From Bradyrhizobium rifense (GTDB lineage: Bacteria > Pseudomonadota > Alphaproteobacteria > Rhizobiales > Xanthobacteraceae): a stretch of DNA of 64,000 bases. The stretch is taken from contig NZ_VSSS01000037.1 of assembly GCF_008123425.1 (NCBI RefSeq), positions 1 to 64,000 on the forward strand. Direction: 5' to 3'. The position numbers and the translations under genes were made by a program. A model generated the notes under the pieces. The model was not told the origin of the DNA. It searched no databases and saw only the letters and a program-made list of their open reading frames with translations. This document shows positions 44,355-53,115 of this stretch, in pieces. Numbering within the stretch: the stretch's first letter is position 1; every line of letters begins with the position of its first letter.

Positions 44355-46524
44355 GGGACACCTCCTTTATTTTGACAGTTAATGGCGCGGGTTCTCCGGG
44401 TGCGTCGCTGCGCTGCCGCGGCACTTCCGCAAGCTCGATAATGAGATTGAGCGAGGCGTCAACTTCGGCCTTGCAGTGAGGTCCAATGATGGTTGTCGAC
44501 TCGCGTTCTTCGACGACCGCAGGCCCCTCGAACCGCATTCCTGGACCGAGCCGATAGCGATCGAGGACATCCGCCGTTACAAATCCGGTCTCTGGGAAAT
44601 AGACCATCCTTGAGCCTTTGTGGGGTCCGGCCTCGGCGCGGTCGGAAACCGAGAACTGCAATGACACCTCGGGCGCTGGACCAACGGCGGCAAGCCGCCA
44701 CGTCAGCGCTTCAATCGCAATCCCGGCGATGCTTCGCCCAAACCGCATCTCATAGGCGTTCCGGAAACTGCCGGCGAGCGTATCTGCGGTCCGTGCGTCC
44801 AGGATACCATCCGGAACGTCGACTGGGATCTCGAAACCCTGTCCCAGATGGCGCATGTCGACGCAGCGTCGAAAGCCGATGGCTTCAGATGCAATGCCGC
44901 TCCGGGTCAGAAAACGACTTGCCTCCTGCTCCATGGCTTCGAGCAAGGCGTTGACGCGCTGCCAATCCAGCTCTGCAACACGGCCGGCATAACTCCGCGC
45001 CAAGTTGATCGCCGGCGCGGCCACCAGAAAGCCAAGCGCGGACATCACTCCTGCGCCAAGCGGAACGACTACTCGCTTCACCCCGAGCAGCTTGGCGAGC
45101 GAATGCGCGTGGACGGGACCTGCGCCACCAAAGGCGAGAAGCGCATATTGACGCGGATCGCGGCCCTTCTCTGCGATGTACATCCGCGTTGCGGCCGCCA
45201 TGTTTTCATCGACAATCCTGCGGATGCCAATCGCGGCCTGCAGGACGTCAATATTTAGGGGTTCGGCGACATGCTCGTGCAGCGCACGCTGCACGGCATC
45301 CATATCGAGCTCCATCTCCCCACCAAGGAAGTAGGTCGGCGAGAGGTACCCAAGGACAAGGTCGGCATCCGTGACCGTTGGACGCCTGCCTCCGCGTCCG
45401 TAGCACACCGGCCCCGGCTCGGATCCCGCGCTCTGAGGCCCGACCTTGAGCAGGCCCATCTGGTCGATGCGAGCGATCGACCCGCCTCCGGCACCGATTT
45501 CGATCAGGTCGATGACAGGGATTTTGAGAGGAAGCCCCGATCCCTTCTGGAACCGGCTGACCCTGGCCGCCTCGAACTGGTTCGATCGTTCGGGCTGACC
45601 AGCCTCAATGAGGCACATTTTTGCAGTCGTGCCTCCCATGTCGAAGGAGATCAGATCAGGGATCTGAGTGATCCGGCTGTAGAAGGCGGCAGCGGTCGCT
45701 CCGGCGGCGGGGCCCGACTCGATGAGATGAATGGGTTGTGCCTCGGCAGCCTCGATACGTGTGAGACCCCCACCCGACAACATCAGAGACAGCGAGCCAG
45801 CAAAGCCGGCCTCGCGTAGTCTGCTATCGAGCCGCGTCAGATAGCGGTTCATCATGGGCTGAACATATGCGTTGGCGCATGCCGTGTTGGCTCGCTCGTA
45901 TTCGCGAATCTCTGGTGAAATCTCGTGAGAGAGGGTGATCGGCACTCCTGGCAGTTCGGATTGCAGAATCTGCTTTGCACGCTGCTCATGAACTGCATTG
46001 GCATAGCTGTGCAGGAAACAGACAGCGATGGCTTCGACATCACTCGCCTTGAACTCCTGGGCGGCAGCCCGGACGCTGGCTTCCTCGAGTTCCAGGAGAA
46101 TCTCGCCCGCCGCATTGATCCGTTCGCCGGCTTCCTGGCGCAGGCGTCGACAGACCAGTGGCTCCGGCCGGCGCAAAAACAAATCGTGCCGGTCGTGGCG
46201 GATTTCCTTGCCGAGTTCAAGACTGTCGCGGAAACCTCGTGTGGTCAGAAGGCCGACCTTGGCGCCCCGTCTCTCGATGATGGTGTTGGTGACCAGCGTC
46301 GTACCGTGCACGAGATCGTCGACGCTCTCTATCGAGCGGCCAGATTCCTTCGCAATTCGCTCGAGCCCCCCCAAGATCGCGCGGCTTGGGTCGGCATGTG
46401 TGGTCAGACGCTTGCCTAGAAAGATCTTCCCCGTATTCTGGTCGACGAGAACGAGGTCAGTGAACGTGCCACCGACGTCGACGCCCGTCCGAACCTTGCG
46501 AGTTTCACTCCCGACGTTATTCAC
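44347..46524 (-). CDS. hyuA: N-methylhydantoinase/5-oxoprolinase subunit A
   Basis: A 725-residue ATP-dependent hydrolase subunit of the ASKHA fold. It begins RTGVDVGGTFTDLVLVDQ (phosphate loop), has SFDMGGTTAKMCLI in the second half of the ATPase, and GGAGPVHAHSLAKLLG typical of HyuA/OplaH. With HyuB it opens cyclic amides such as hydantoins, oxoproline or acetone-type substrates using ATP. The start of 46524 overlaps the hyuB stop. Its place between a binding protein and an oxidase suggests a lactam or cyclic imide is an intermediate. Confidence 0.93.
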   Translation of the reverse strand: MNNVGSETRKVRTGVDVGGTFTDLVLVDQNTGKIFLGKRLTTHADPSRAILGGLERIAKESGRSIESVDDLVHGTTLVTNTIIERRGAKVGLLTTRGFRDSLELGKEIRHDRHDLFLRRPEPLVCRRLRQEAGERINAAGEILLELEEASVRAAAQEFKASDVEAIAVCFLHSYANAVHEQRAKQILQSELPGVPITLSHEISPEIREYERANTACANAYVQPMMNRYLTRLDSRLREAGFAGSLSLMLSGGGLTRIEAAEAQPIHLIESGPAAGATAAAFYSRITQIPDLISFDMGGTTAKMCLIEAGQPERSNQFEAARVSRFQKGSGLPLKIPVIDLIEIGAGGGSIARIDQMGLLKVGPQSAGSEPGPVCYGRGGRRPTVTDADLVLGYLSPTYFLGGEMELDMDAVQRALHEHVAEPLNIDVLQAAIGIRRIVDENMAAATRMYIAEKGRDPRQYALLAFGGAGPVHAHSLAKLLGVKRVVVPLGAGVMSALGFLVAAPAINLARSYAGRVAELDWQRVNALLEAMEQEASRFLTRSGIASEAIGFRRCVDMRHLGQGFEIPVDVPDGILDARTADTLAGSFRNAYEMRFGRSIAGIAIEALTWRLAAVGPAPEVSLQFSVSDRAEAGPHKGSRMVYFPETGFVTADVLDRYRLGPGMRFEGPAVVEERESTTIIGPHCKAEVDASLNLIIELAEVPRQRSDAPGEPAPLTVKIKEVSRV

Positions 46525-48187
46525 CTGCGATCTCCTCGAGCCGTACGCCGTAGTGATGCTGCAAACCCTCCACCGTCACATACCCCTCTTCCAGATCCAA
46601 AAGCATGTCGGCGCGCGTGCGCTTCTTGGGATCTCCGAAGCCGCCGGCACCGGCGTAACGCAAGATCAAGCGCTGCCCTGGCGCGAGCAGACTGCGAGAT
46701 TTCGGATGCGGCTGCGATCCATCCCTCAGCCGAATGGCAACTGGTGCGCCGTTCCGTCCACCCATCAGACCCTCGGGTGCGTGTTTCTGTCGGTCAGCCA
46801 TGAGGGAGAGCTGGATATCTCCAGCGGAAACCACCTCGACCTCAATTTCCTGGCCCAGTCCCCCGCGGTACTGGCCAGCTCCACCGGAGTCCGCGATGAG
46901 CTCCTTGCGCCAAACGATCAATGGCGCCGCCGCTTCGAATGCCTCGATGCTTCCAGAGCCCGTGTTGGTCGGAAATGGCGTACAGGAATGCCCATCGGAG
47001 TGAGCGCTTGCTCCCATTCCGCCGCTGCCAAACAAGACTTGGGAGAAGCGGTTTCCAAAGCGATCGATGCCGCTGTAGACCGAACGCAGGGTTGGTGCAG
47101 TCCCTGACTCGGCGACGACCTTGTCGGGGATGACCTGAGCGAGGCATTTATAGATCGCGCCCGCAAGCAGATGGGCTGTGAGCTGCCGCGCATTACACGC
47201 TGCAGGGTAAACCGGGTTGAGAATGCTCCCTTCCGGAGCTGTAACCCTAATCGAGCGGTAGGATCCCTCGTTACGAGGAGTCGTAGGATCGAGCGCGCAT
47301 TTCAATGGATACACTGAAAGCGCATAGGTGAAGTTCATGACGGAGTTCAGACCACGGCCGATCTGCTTCGAGCTACCTGCATAGTCGACGTGAAGCTGCG
47401 AGCCCGCAACGGTCACTGCGCATGCGATCCGCGTCTCCTCATTGTCATAACCGTCGGCTGTGAGGACAGCGCGATAAGTTCCATCGGGTACCGCCTCTAT
47501 CGCGGATCGCATCGCCCTGTCGGCGCGATCCTGCAACGCAGCCGAGATCGCGGTCAGATCTTGAAGGCCCGAGGCCTCGAGAAATTCGCCAAGCTTGCGT
47601 GCGCAGACTGCGTGCGCAGCAACCTGCGCGTAGACATCACCCAGAACCTGCTCCGGTACTCTGACGTTGGCGCGAATGAGGTAGGCGAGGTCCCGATTTT
47701 CCTGTCCTTGCCGCAGGAATTTGGTTGGCGGAATGCGTATTCCTTCCTCGAACACTTCCCGGCAATCTGCTGAAAACAGCGCGCCGCCGATATCGGGCAG
47801 ATGAGCGATGGATCCAGAAAATCCGACCAGCCGGCCGTGATGGAAGATGGGCGCGAGCATTGCCAGATCGAGTAGGTGACCCGCGGTCATCCAGGGATCG
47901 TTGGTGACGATGTAGTCCCCGTCCTGCCAGTCCTCGATTGGTATGCGAGCCAAGCATTGGCGCAGGGTTCTGGGAAGAATTCCGACAAACGACGGAGTCC
48001 CGACATTTGTATCGGCGATACTGGCCCCTTCTGCATCCATCAGGACCACTGTGAAATCGTTGGATTCGCGAACGACGGTGGAGAATGCAGTCCGAAGCAA
48101 CGCAACCGCAGCCTCATCCACCACTGACAGCAACCGATTCCAGAAGATCTCAAGCTCGATTGGATCGAAGTCGACATTCGCCTTCAT
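46517..48187 (-). CDS. hyuB: N-methylhydantoinase/5-oxoprolinase subunit B
   Basis: A 556-residue HyuB protein, partner of HyuA. It has FDPIELEIFWNRLLSVVDEAA at the start, VVRESNDFTVVLMD, YIVTNDPWMTAGHLLD and HAPEGLMGGRNG near the end. The ATG at 48187 overlaps the upstream stop by ATGA; the longer frame from 48229 lies inside the upstream gene. The stop overlaps hyuA. Confidence 0.93.
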   Translation of the reverse strand: MKANVDFDPIELEIFWNRLLSVVDEAAVALLRTAFSTVVRESNDFTVVLMDAEGASIADTNVGTPSFVGILPRTLRQCLARIPIEDWQDGDYIVTNDPWMTAGHLLDLAMLAPIFHHGRLVGFSGSIAHLPDIGGALFSADCREVFEEGIRIPPTKFLRQGQENRDLAYLIRANVRVPEQVLGDVYAQVAAHAVCARKLGEFLEASGLQDLTAISAALQDRADRAMRSAIEAVPDGTYRAVLTADGYDNEETRIACAVTVAGSQLHVDYAGSSKQIGRGLNSVMNFTYALSVYPLKCALDPTTPRNEGSYRSIRVTAPEGSILNPVYPAACNARQLTAHLLAGAIYKCLAQVIPDKVVAESGTAPTLRSVYSGIDRFGNRFSQVLFGSGGMGASAHSDGHSCTPFPTNTGSGSIEAFEAAAPLIVWRKELIADSGGAGQYRGGLGQEIEVEVVSAGDIQLSLMADRQKHAPEGLMGGRNGAPVAIRLRDGSQPHPKSRSLLAPGQRLILRYAGAGGFGDPKKRTRADMLLDLEEGYVTVEGLQHHYGVRLEEIAGE

Positions 48188-49302
48188 GTGCTTGTCCGCA
48201 AACCTTTGAAACCACCAAATAACTCGCAAGCGCGCTGTACTTCCTCGTGAAGGTCTACGAGATGAGACATGGTGGCGCTTGCGCCACGTGCTCCGACGAA
48301 GAAAAAATGTCCACCCGGCAGGTGCCTGACCAGGCGCCGCGGCAGGTCGATGATACGCTCACGGAGACGAAGCCAATCATGCGTGGAGAGCTGCCCGGGG
48401 GCTACCTTCGCCACGACATTGTGCAGAAGGCCCTGGACGGTGATGGATCCCCAGACCGCTTCATCGGCAAGAGCGTGCCGGTAGTCCCGTGAGTCCATGG
48501 GAACAACCGCAGCGCATATAGGATAATCGTCGCCCGAGAACGAGCGGGCCTTACGAAGCGCGCAAGACAACTCTTGATATGTCTGTCCTTCAAAAAGCCG
48601 GTCCAGCTCTGGTCCCCACAACGCGGTAGGGACATTGGTCCGGTAGAGAGACCTGAACAAGTCCGGATCGACGACACTGTGCCCTTCCAGATTCGCGATT
48701 GCGAGTAGCTCTTGCTGCCAGCGCTCGTCCCTGGTCAGGCCATCCCTCGTTCCGGCCGAAAGGTCCCAGAGTCCGTTGGGCAACATTCGCTCCGGTGGGA
48801 TCGGTCCGCCGTCTAGGCGAGGGAAGGGGGGCGTTGCGCAGAAGGAGACGAAGCACGCGAGGGCAAGCCCCTTCAGGCGCAGCGCACGGGTCAGCGCAAA
48901 AACGAGCTTGCCACCCATGCTCCAGCCACAGGCAATGATCGGCCGTTTTGGACCGCTGCCCAATGTCTCCGCGACGAGTGCTGCGAGCGCCGCCGCCCAG
49001 TCGTCCAACGTCAGATCTGGATTGGATGTCGTGAGCGCCGGATGATCGCCGGGATAGGTGGCAGTCAACAGACCCCATCCTCCCCTCTCGAGCCAATGAT
49101 CGAGGAAATCGCTCGCGTTTGCGCCTGGGTGGCCGTAGGCAATGCGCGCCATAACACCCCCGCCAGTGAGAAACAGCACGAGCGGTTTGCCCACATTTCC
49201 TGGCCTGCAGTAGGCAAGCACCGGCACAAGGCCAATGGCCGACTGATGCTCGCCTTTGAATAGCGCTGCCTGGGAGTGCCTTAATTGCTGTTGATCAGCC
49301 AT
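48184..49302 (-). CDS. Alpha/beta-fold hydrolase
   Basis: A 372-residue hydrolase-like protein. The nucleophile elbow is CGWSMGGKLVF, with an early LVLFLTGGGVMARI that may form the oxyanion hole and a late LPGGHFFFVGA placing the catalytic His. No lid or signal peptide is seen. I use the ATG at 49302; a GTG at 49314 is possible. It lies 45 bases after the third binding protein and overlaps hyuB, so it belongs to this catabolic operon. The substrate is unknown. Confidence 0.8.
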   Translation of the reverse strand: MADQQQLRHSQAALFKGEHQSAIGLVPVLAYCRPGNVGKPLVLFLTGGGVMARIAYGHPGANASDFLDHWLERGGWGLLTATYPGDHPALTTSNPDLTLDDWAAALAALVAETLGSGPKRPIIACGWSMGGKLVFALTRALRLKGLALACFVSFCATPPFPRLDGGPIPPERMLPNGLWDLSAGTRDGLTRDERWQQELLAIANLEGHSVVDPDLFRSLYRTNVPTALWGPELDRLFEGQTYQELSCALRKARSFSGDDYPICAAVVPMDSRDYRHALADEAVWGSITVQGLLHNVVAKVAPGQLSTHDWLRLRERIIDLPRRLVRHLPGGHFFFVGARGASATMSHLVDLHEEVQRACELFGGFKGLRTST

Positions 49303-49347
49303 TGCGGGCTTCACCTCAGGTGCCGCAGGTGCATACGAGGCGGCGCA

Positions 49348-50613
49348 CTAGAGCAGCTTCCTGGTTTGCTTGGTCATATCAGCCAAGGCTTGCTTCGGCT
49401 CTGAACGTTGCGTGACAACCTTGCGCATTTCCTCGGCCATCATGTCGACGATCTTGACGGTGTTGTCGCTCGGAAATGAAAACTGATCGCCCGTTATCGA
49501 CATCCGCTCGACGACAGAGCGGTGATATGGATGATCGCCAAAATAGGATTCGAGAAACTTTGAATCGTTCAGAGCGATCATGTTGATCGGCAGGTAGCCG
49601 GTGTGTTTCGCAAGGATGGCCTGGCCATCGCGATCCGCCGCAAAGCGGATGAAGTCCCAGACCCGCCGCTGGCGCTCTGGATCCTTGGTGAACATGAAGA
49701 AGCCGTGCCCGGCTCCAATAAGCCTTCCCTGCGGACTGGGGACAGGCAGTTGGCCGACCTGCAACTCGAACTTTCCCGAAGCTGCCTTGGCTACCGAGTT
49801 GATGCCGCTTGCAGTTCGGATATGGATCCCGCTAATTCCGGAATTGAACGCCTGGCGCGCCTGGTCCTGCGTCATGTCGACATTGTTGGTCCGGCCGAAT
49901 TTTGCAAGTATCTCTAGTGCCTGCAGGCCCTCAGGCCCGGCAAACGTGATTTGCGTCTGCTCGGGATTCATCATGCGGCTGCCGAGCGTGCCGAGAATGT
50001 TCTGGAACATCCACGCGTTGGTGGACATATACTCGATATATCCGCCATTGACGCCTTCGCCGAACGAGGCAACCTGCTTTCCGATCGCGGCGATTTCGTC
50101 CCAAGACGATGGCAGCTCGTTTTTCGAGTAGCCGGCCCGCCTCAACAGCGTCATATTGTAATAAATGACGGGAATGGTCGTCCCGAAGGGCAGAGAATAG
50201 GTCTTTCCTCCGACCTGAGTTGCATCGATCAAGGGCTGCGAAAGTCCCATGGCGGACAGGGCTTTGACGTCTCCCGTGAATGCGTCCATCGGTTGCGATA
50301 TGCCGCGCTTTGCAAGAATCCCTGCATAGGTAAGGGACTGCCACGTCGCATCCGGTAAATCACCGACCAAAGCCGAGCGGAGCGTGCTTTGCAAAAGCGG
50401 ATCCCAGTTTTCGCCGCCGGCGATGAAGTCGATCCGTACGCCAGAATACTTGGCGGAAAATTGCTGCCCAAGCTCGGCGAGCATCTTGAGATAGGCCGGT
50501 GCGCCGTGGCTGATCGTCAGCTTGGTGGTCGCGGCACGGACGATCGCTGGAACGGCGAGTGAGCCGATAGCGCTAGCAGTAGCTAGCAGCACTTTTCGAC
50601 GTGTGGTCCGCAT
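49348..50613 (-). CDS. Extracellular solute-binding protein, family 1 (third)
   Basis: A 421-residue periplasmic protein with a Tat-type signal (MRTTRRKVLLATASAIGSLA, cleavage near VRA). Family 1 motifs include GENWDPLLQSTLRSALVGD, PFGTTIPVIYYNMTLLRRAG and TGYLPINM. It is paralogous to the first binding protein along its whole length. GGGGA nine bases before the ATG at 50613 fixes the start. It is the first gene of the minus-strand operon but has no permease of its own, so it probably docks on the importer at 32-34 kb. Confidence 0.92.
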   Translation of the reverse strand: MRTTRRKVLLATASAIGSLAVPAIVRAATTKLTISHGAPAYLKMLAELGQQFSAKYSGVRIDFIAGGENWDPLLQSTLRSALVGDLPDATWQSLTYAGILAKRGISQPMDAFTGDVKALSAMGLSQPLIDATQVGGKTYSLPFGTTIPVIYYNMTLLRRAGYSKNELPSSWDEIAAIGKQVASFGEGVNGGYIEYMSTNAWMFQNILGTLGSRMMNPEQTQITFAGPEGLQALEILAKFGRTNNVDMTQDQARQAFNSGISGIHIRTASGINSVAKAASGKFELQVGQLPVPSPQGRLIGAGHGFFMFTKDPERQRRVWDFIRFAADRDGQAILAKHTGYLPINMIALNDSKFLESYFGDHPYHRSVVERMSITGDQFSFPSDNTVKIVDMMAEEMRKVVTQRSEPKQALADMTKQTRKLL

Positions 50614-51009
50614 CGCGTCATCCCCAGAGGTTTCGCCTGATCTCTTCTGGCGCGCCAATTTCAAGCCCGAGTGGTGTGGCGGTCCATCTCTCGTTCAGCC
50701 AGGAGCAGCGGGCTCGCCATTTGATGCCCGGATCGCTGAATGTCGAAAACCGCTTTGTACTTAGGACCGTACCGCTAGTCTCCTTGCCAGCTTAAGTCTG
50801 CTGCTCACGTAGCCTCGCGCTGGCCTCGGTCCACTCCAAAGGCTCGTGGTGGCGGAGCCCATTCGGTGTACCGCGGCTTCGTAAAGCCATTCCGGACAGT
50901 GAACCGATCGGCCGCAACCGCGGAAATCGCGTTTCGTCCTCTCGCTGTCTGCCTGCACATCTGTCAGGGGGCACTTAGAGGCGGTATTTGCTACGATCAA
51001 ATGACATAC

Positions 51010-51024
51010 AGCGAATTATTCGAT
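51010..51024 (+). promoter_or_regulatory. LysR-type palindrome, 14 of 15 match
   Basis: AGCGAATTATTCGAT differs from the perfect element at one base. It lies 397 bases upstream of the minus-strand operon start at 50613 and 474 bases upstream of the porin. Confidence 0.5.
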
Positions 51025-51408
51025 GCCATTACTCCAATATGCGATCCAATCTGGGAGGCGCTCGCGGCAGATGCACGACGCGTGAATGTTCGGCGGCGCC
51101 CCCAATACGGTAGCGGTCGTGGCCGAGGCGCAATTCAGCGGCCTCGCCCTTTCAAAGCTCACGCTAGCCCAGCGTGATCCGCATTTGACCAAGATCGCCA
51201 TCGCGAAACACTCTCTCGAGAACACCACTTACGCTCGCAGCAACAGCGTATTTGACAAGATGTCCCGTTCGAAGTGCTCTGCGGCTTCGCTCGGCTTTGT
51301 CGAATTATCACGCGCGGATGGGGCAGTTGCACCGAGCGCCGGTCCGTCCAGCTGGTGCTGGCCTGGGAAGCCCATGAGCGTGCGGGATCGCGTATCGCAC
51401 GGCTTCCC

Positions 51409-51423
51409 ATCGAATTATTCGAT
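51409..51423 (+). promoter_or_regulatory. Perfect LysR-type palindrome before the porin gene
   Basis: ATCGAATTATTCGAT, identical to the element at 30876-30890 and followed by a similar GAACGTCATCC. It lies 75 bases upstream of the porin ATG at 51499. Confidence 0.65.
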
Positions 51424-51498
51424 GAACGTCATCCCGCTGTTGCGGTCTCAATGCGATTGGAGCCCCGTCACAAGATTCACAATCTCCTCGGGGGCGTT

Positions 51499-53115
51499 AT
51501 GCGAGTAAAGCGAAATCGTATTGGACGGGTGGGCGCGCAGGTTACGCGCTGCGGGCAGGTCAAGGCATTTGGCGATGCGCCTGAGCTTTTTCCAAAGCAG
51601 GGAAGGCGCGTGGTCGCGCTTTCATTGGCAGTTAGTCTGATCAGCAGTATGGCGCTGGCACAGAGTGCCCGCAGCTCAAGCATCAAGAGCGATACTCCCG
51701 ATGCGACCGTTAAACCAAAGCTCCCGAAGAAGAAGGGCCGGCCCCCCAATTCGGGGAAAGCTGCAGAAATCGGCTCGGGCAGCGTTCCCGGAAGGTCTGC
51801 TTTGGCGCAAGCTCCCGCTTTGCCCCACGCCAGCCGTGCTGACATCGCGGCAGGGAAACCGCAGGACGAAGCCAGCAAGTTCGCAAGATTCAACAAGCTT
51901 CGTGAGCGGGGCCTGGAAATCAACATCCCTGGTCCTGCCGATACGGTTGACCAGGATAAAGGCGGCTTCAGATCAGCCCTGGCTGATCTCGGCATCGGTT
52001 ATGTTGCCTGGACACAGAACAGCTACGTGCAAAACGTGCTCCCAAATGCGGCCAGAAGCACTATCGCCAATCAGCTCTACAATGGTCAGAATCCGACGTT
52101 CAACAGCGTAAACTACGTGATGGTCACCTATGACCTCACTCGATATGGGATCCCCGACGGCCAGATCATCGCCGGCATGGAGCAGCAATCGTGGACCTGG
52201 CAGCCGGGCGGCCCAGACAGGCTCGGCATCAACACGCTTGCCTATTATCAGACCTTCTTCGACAGGGCGCTCGAACTCAAGGTCGGTTACCTCAGAAACT
52301 CGCATGAGTTCGCGGGCACATTGGTCGGCGGAAACGCTGGCGCGAGCGTTTTCGGACCCTCGTCGAACGTCTTGTACCAAGGCGGGATGAGCAGCAACGC
52401 GACACCCACACCGGCCATCAATCTTCGATACAATTTCGATAGTCAACTCTACACCAAACTTTCGGTGCAGCGGTCGATCAGCCCGGACGGCGTAGCGACA
52501 GAGGTCAATCAGAACCCGGCGGGCCTGAATTGGACCACGCCCAATACCGGCATCCTAACGCTTGATGAAACGGGGTACCAGACCAAGGCGGCTCCCGGTG
52601 TGCTCGATACTTGGCTACGCGCCGGTATCGGCTACAACACCGCTCACTACACCAATCTCGCTTTCCCCAAACAACCGAGAGGGGACGAGAATAACTTCTA
52701 TTATGTCGCGGCCGATCGCCAGCTTTGGCAGGTCGCACCGCAGGGCGCGGCCTCGCGCGGCATTTACGGCGGCTTCTCCGTCATGGGAGCACCGCCCGAC
52801 CAAAACAAGGTCGCCCAGTATTACGAAGCGCGTCTCTACGCAAAGGGCCTCTTTGACAGCCGTCCCAGCGATCAGATCTCAGTTGTTGCGACAGACACCG
52901 TCTGGAGCAACATTGCCGTGCAGAACGCACTGGCGGCCAAGAACCTCGTTCACAACGACAGTAAGGCAATTTCTGGCACATACACGGCGCATCTTGCGCC
53001 GGGCGTCTATCTCAACCTTGGTCTCACCTATATCAACAATCCCACGACCATTACGTACACACCCCAAATCGGCCACGCCCTGAACTTCTCAGCGTCGACA
53101 TCGATATTCTTCTAA
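51499..53115 (+). CDS. OprB-type outer-membrane porin
   Basis: A 538-residue outer-membrane beta-barrel with a signal peptide after a basic N-terminus (RRVVALSLAVSLISSMALAQS), a Lys/Pro/Ser-rich linker to about residue 110 and then an aromatic, alternating beta-strand pattern ending in Phe (NFSASTSIFF). The pattern (ELKVGYLRNSHEFAGTLVG, YYEARLYAKGLFDSRPSD, SGTYTAHLAPGVYLNLGLTYI in part) fits carbohydrate-selective OprB porins. I choose the ATG at 51499; the frame is open from 51274. A perfect operator upstream places it in the catabolic regulon as the probable outer-membrane entry for the compound. Confidence 0.8.
   Translation: MRVKRNRIGRVGAQVTRCGQVKAFGDAPELFPKQGRRVVALSLAVSLISSMALAQSARSSSIKSDTPDATVKPKLPKKKGRPPNSGKAAEIGSGSVPGRSALAQAPALPHASRADIAAGKPQDEASKFARFNKLRERGLEINIPGPADTVDQDKGGFRSALADLGIGYVAWTQNSYVQNVLPNAARSTIANQLYNGQNPTFNSVNYVMVTYDLTRYGIPDGQIIAGMEQQSWTWQPGGPDRLGINTLAYYQTFFDRALELKVGYLRNSHEFAGTLVGGNAGASVFGPSSNVLYQGGMSSNATPTPAINLRYNFDSQLYTKLSVQRSISPDGVATEVNQNPAGLNWTTPNTGILTLDETGYQTKAAPGVLDTWLRAGIGYNTAHYTNLAFPKQPRGDENNFYYVAADRQLWQVAPQGAASRGIYGGFSVMGAPPDQNKVAQYYEARLYAKGLFDSRPSDQISVVATDTVWSNIAVQNALAAKNLVHNDSKAISGTYTAHLAPGVYLNLGLTYINNPTTITYTPQIGHALNFSASTSIFF

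Larger units (their letters stand above)
50614..51498. other. Divergent intergenic region with two operators
   Basis: Nearly 900 bases separating the third binding protein from the porin. No supported gene is present; overlapping frames (50866-51177 and 51086-51508 plus) have no motif. Two copies of the repeated palindrome, at 51010 and 51409, imply regulated promoters for one or both flanking genes. Confidence 0.55.
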
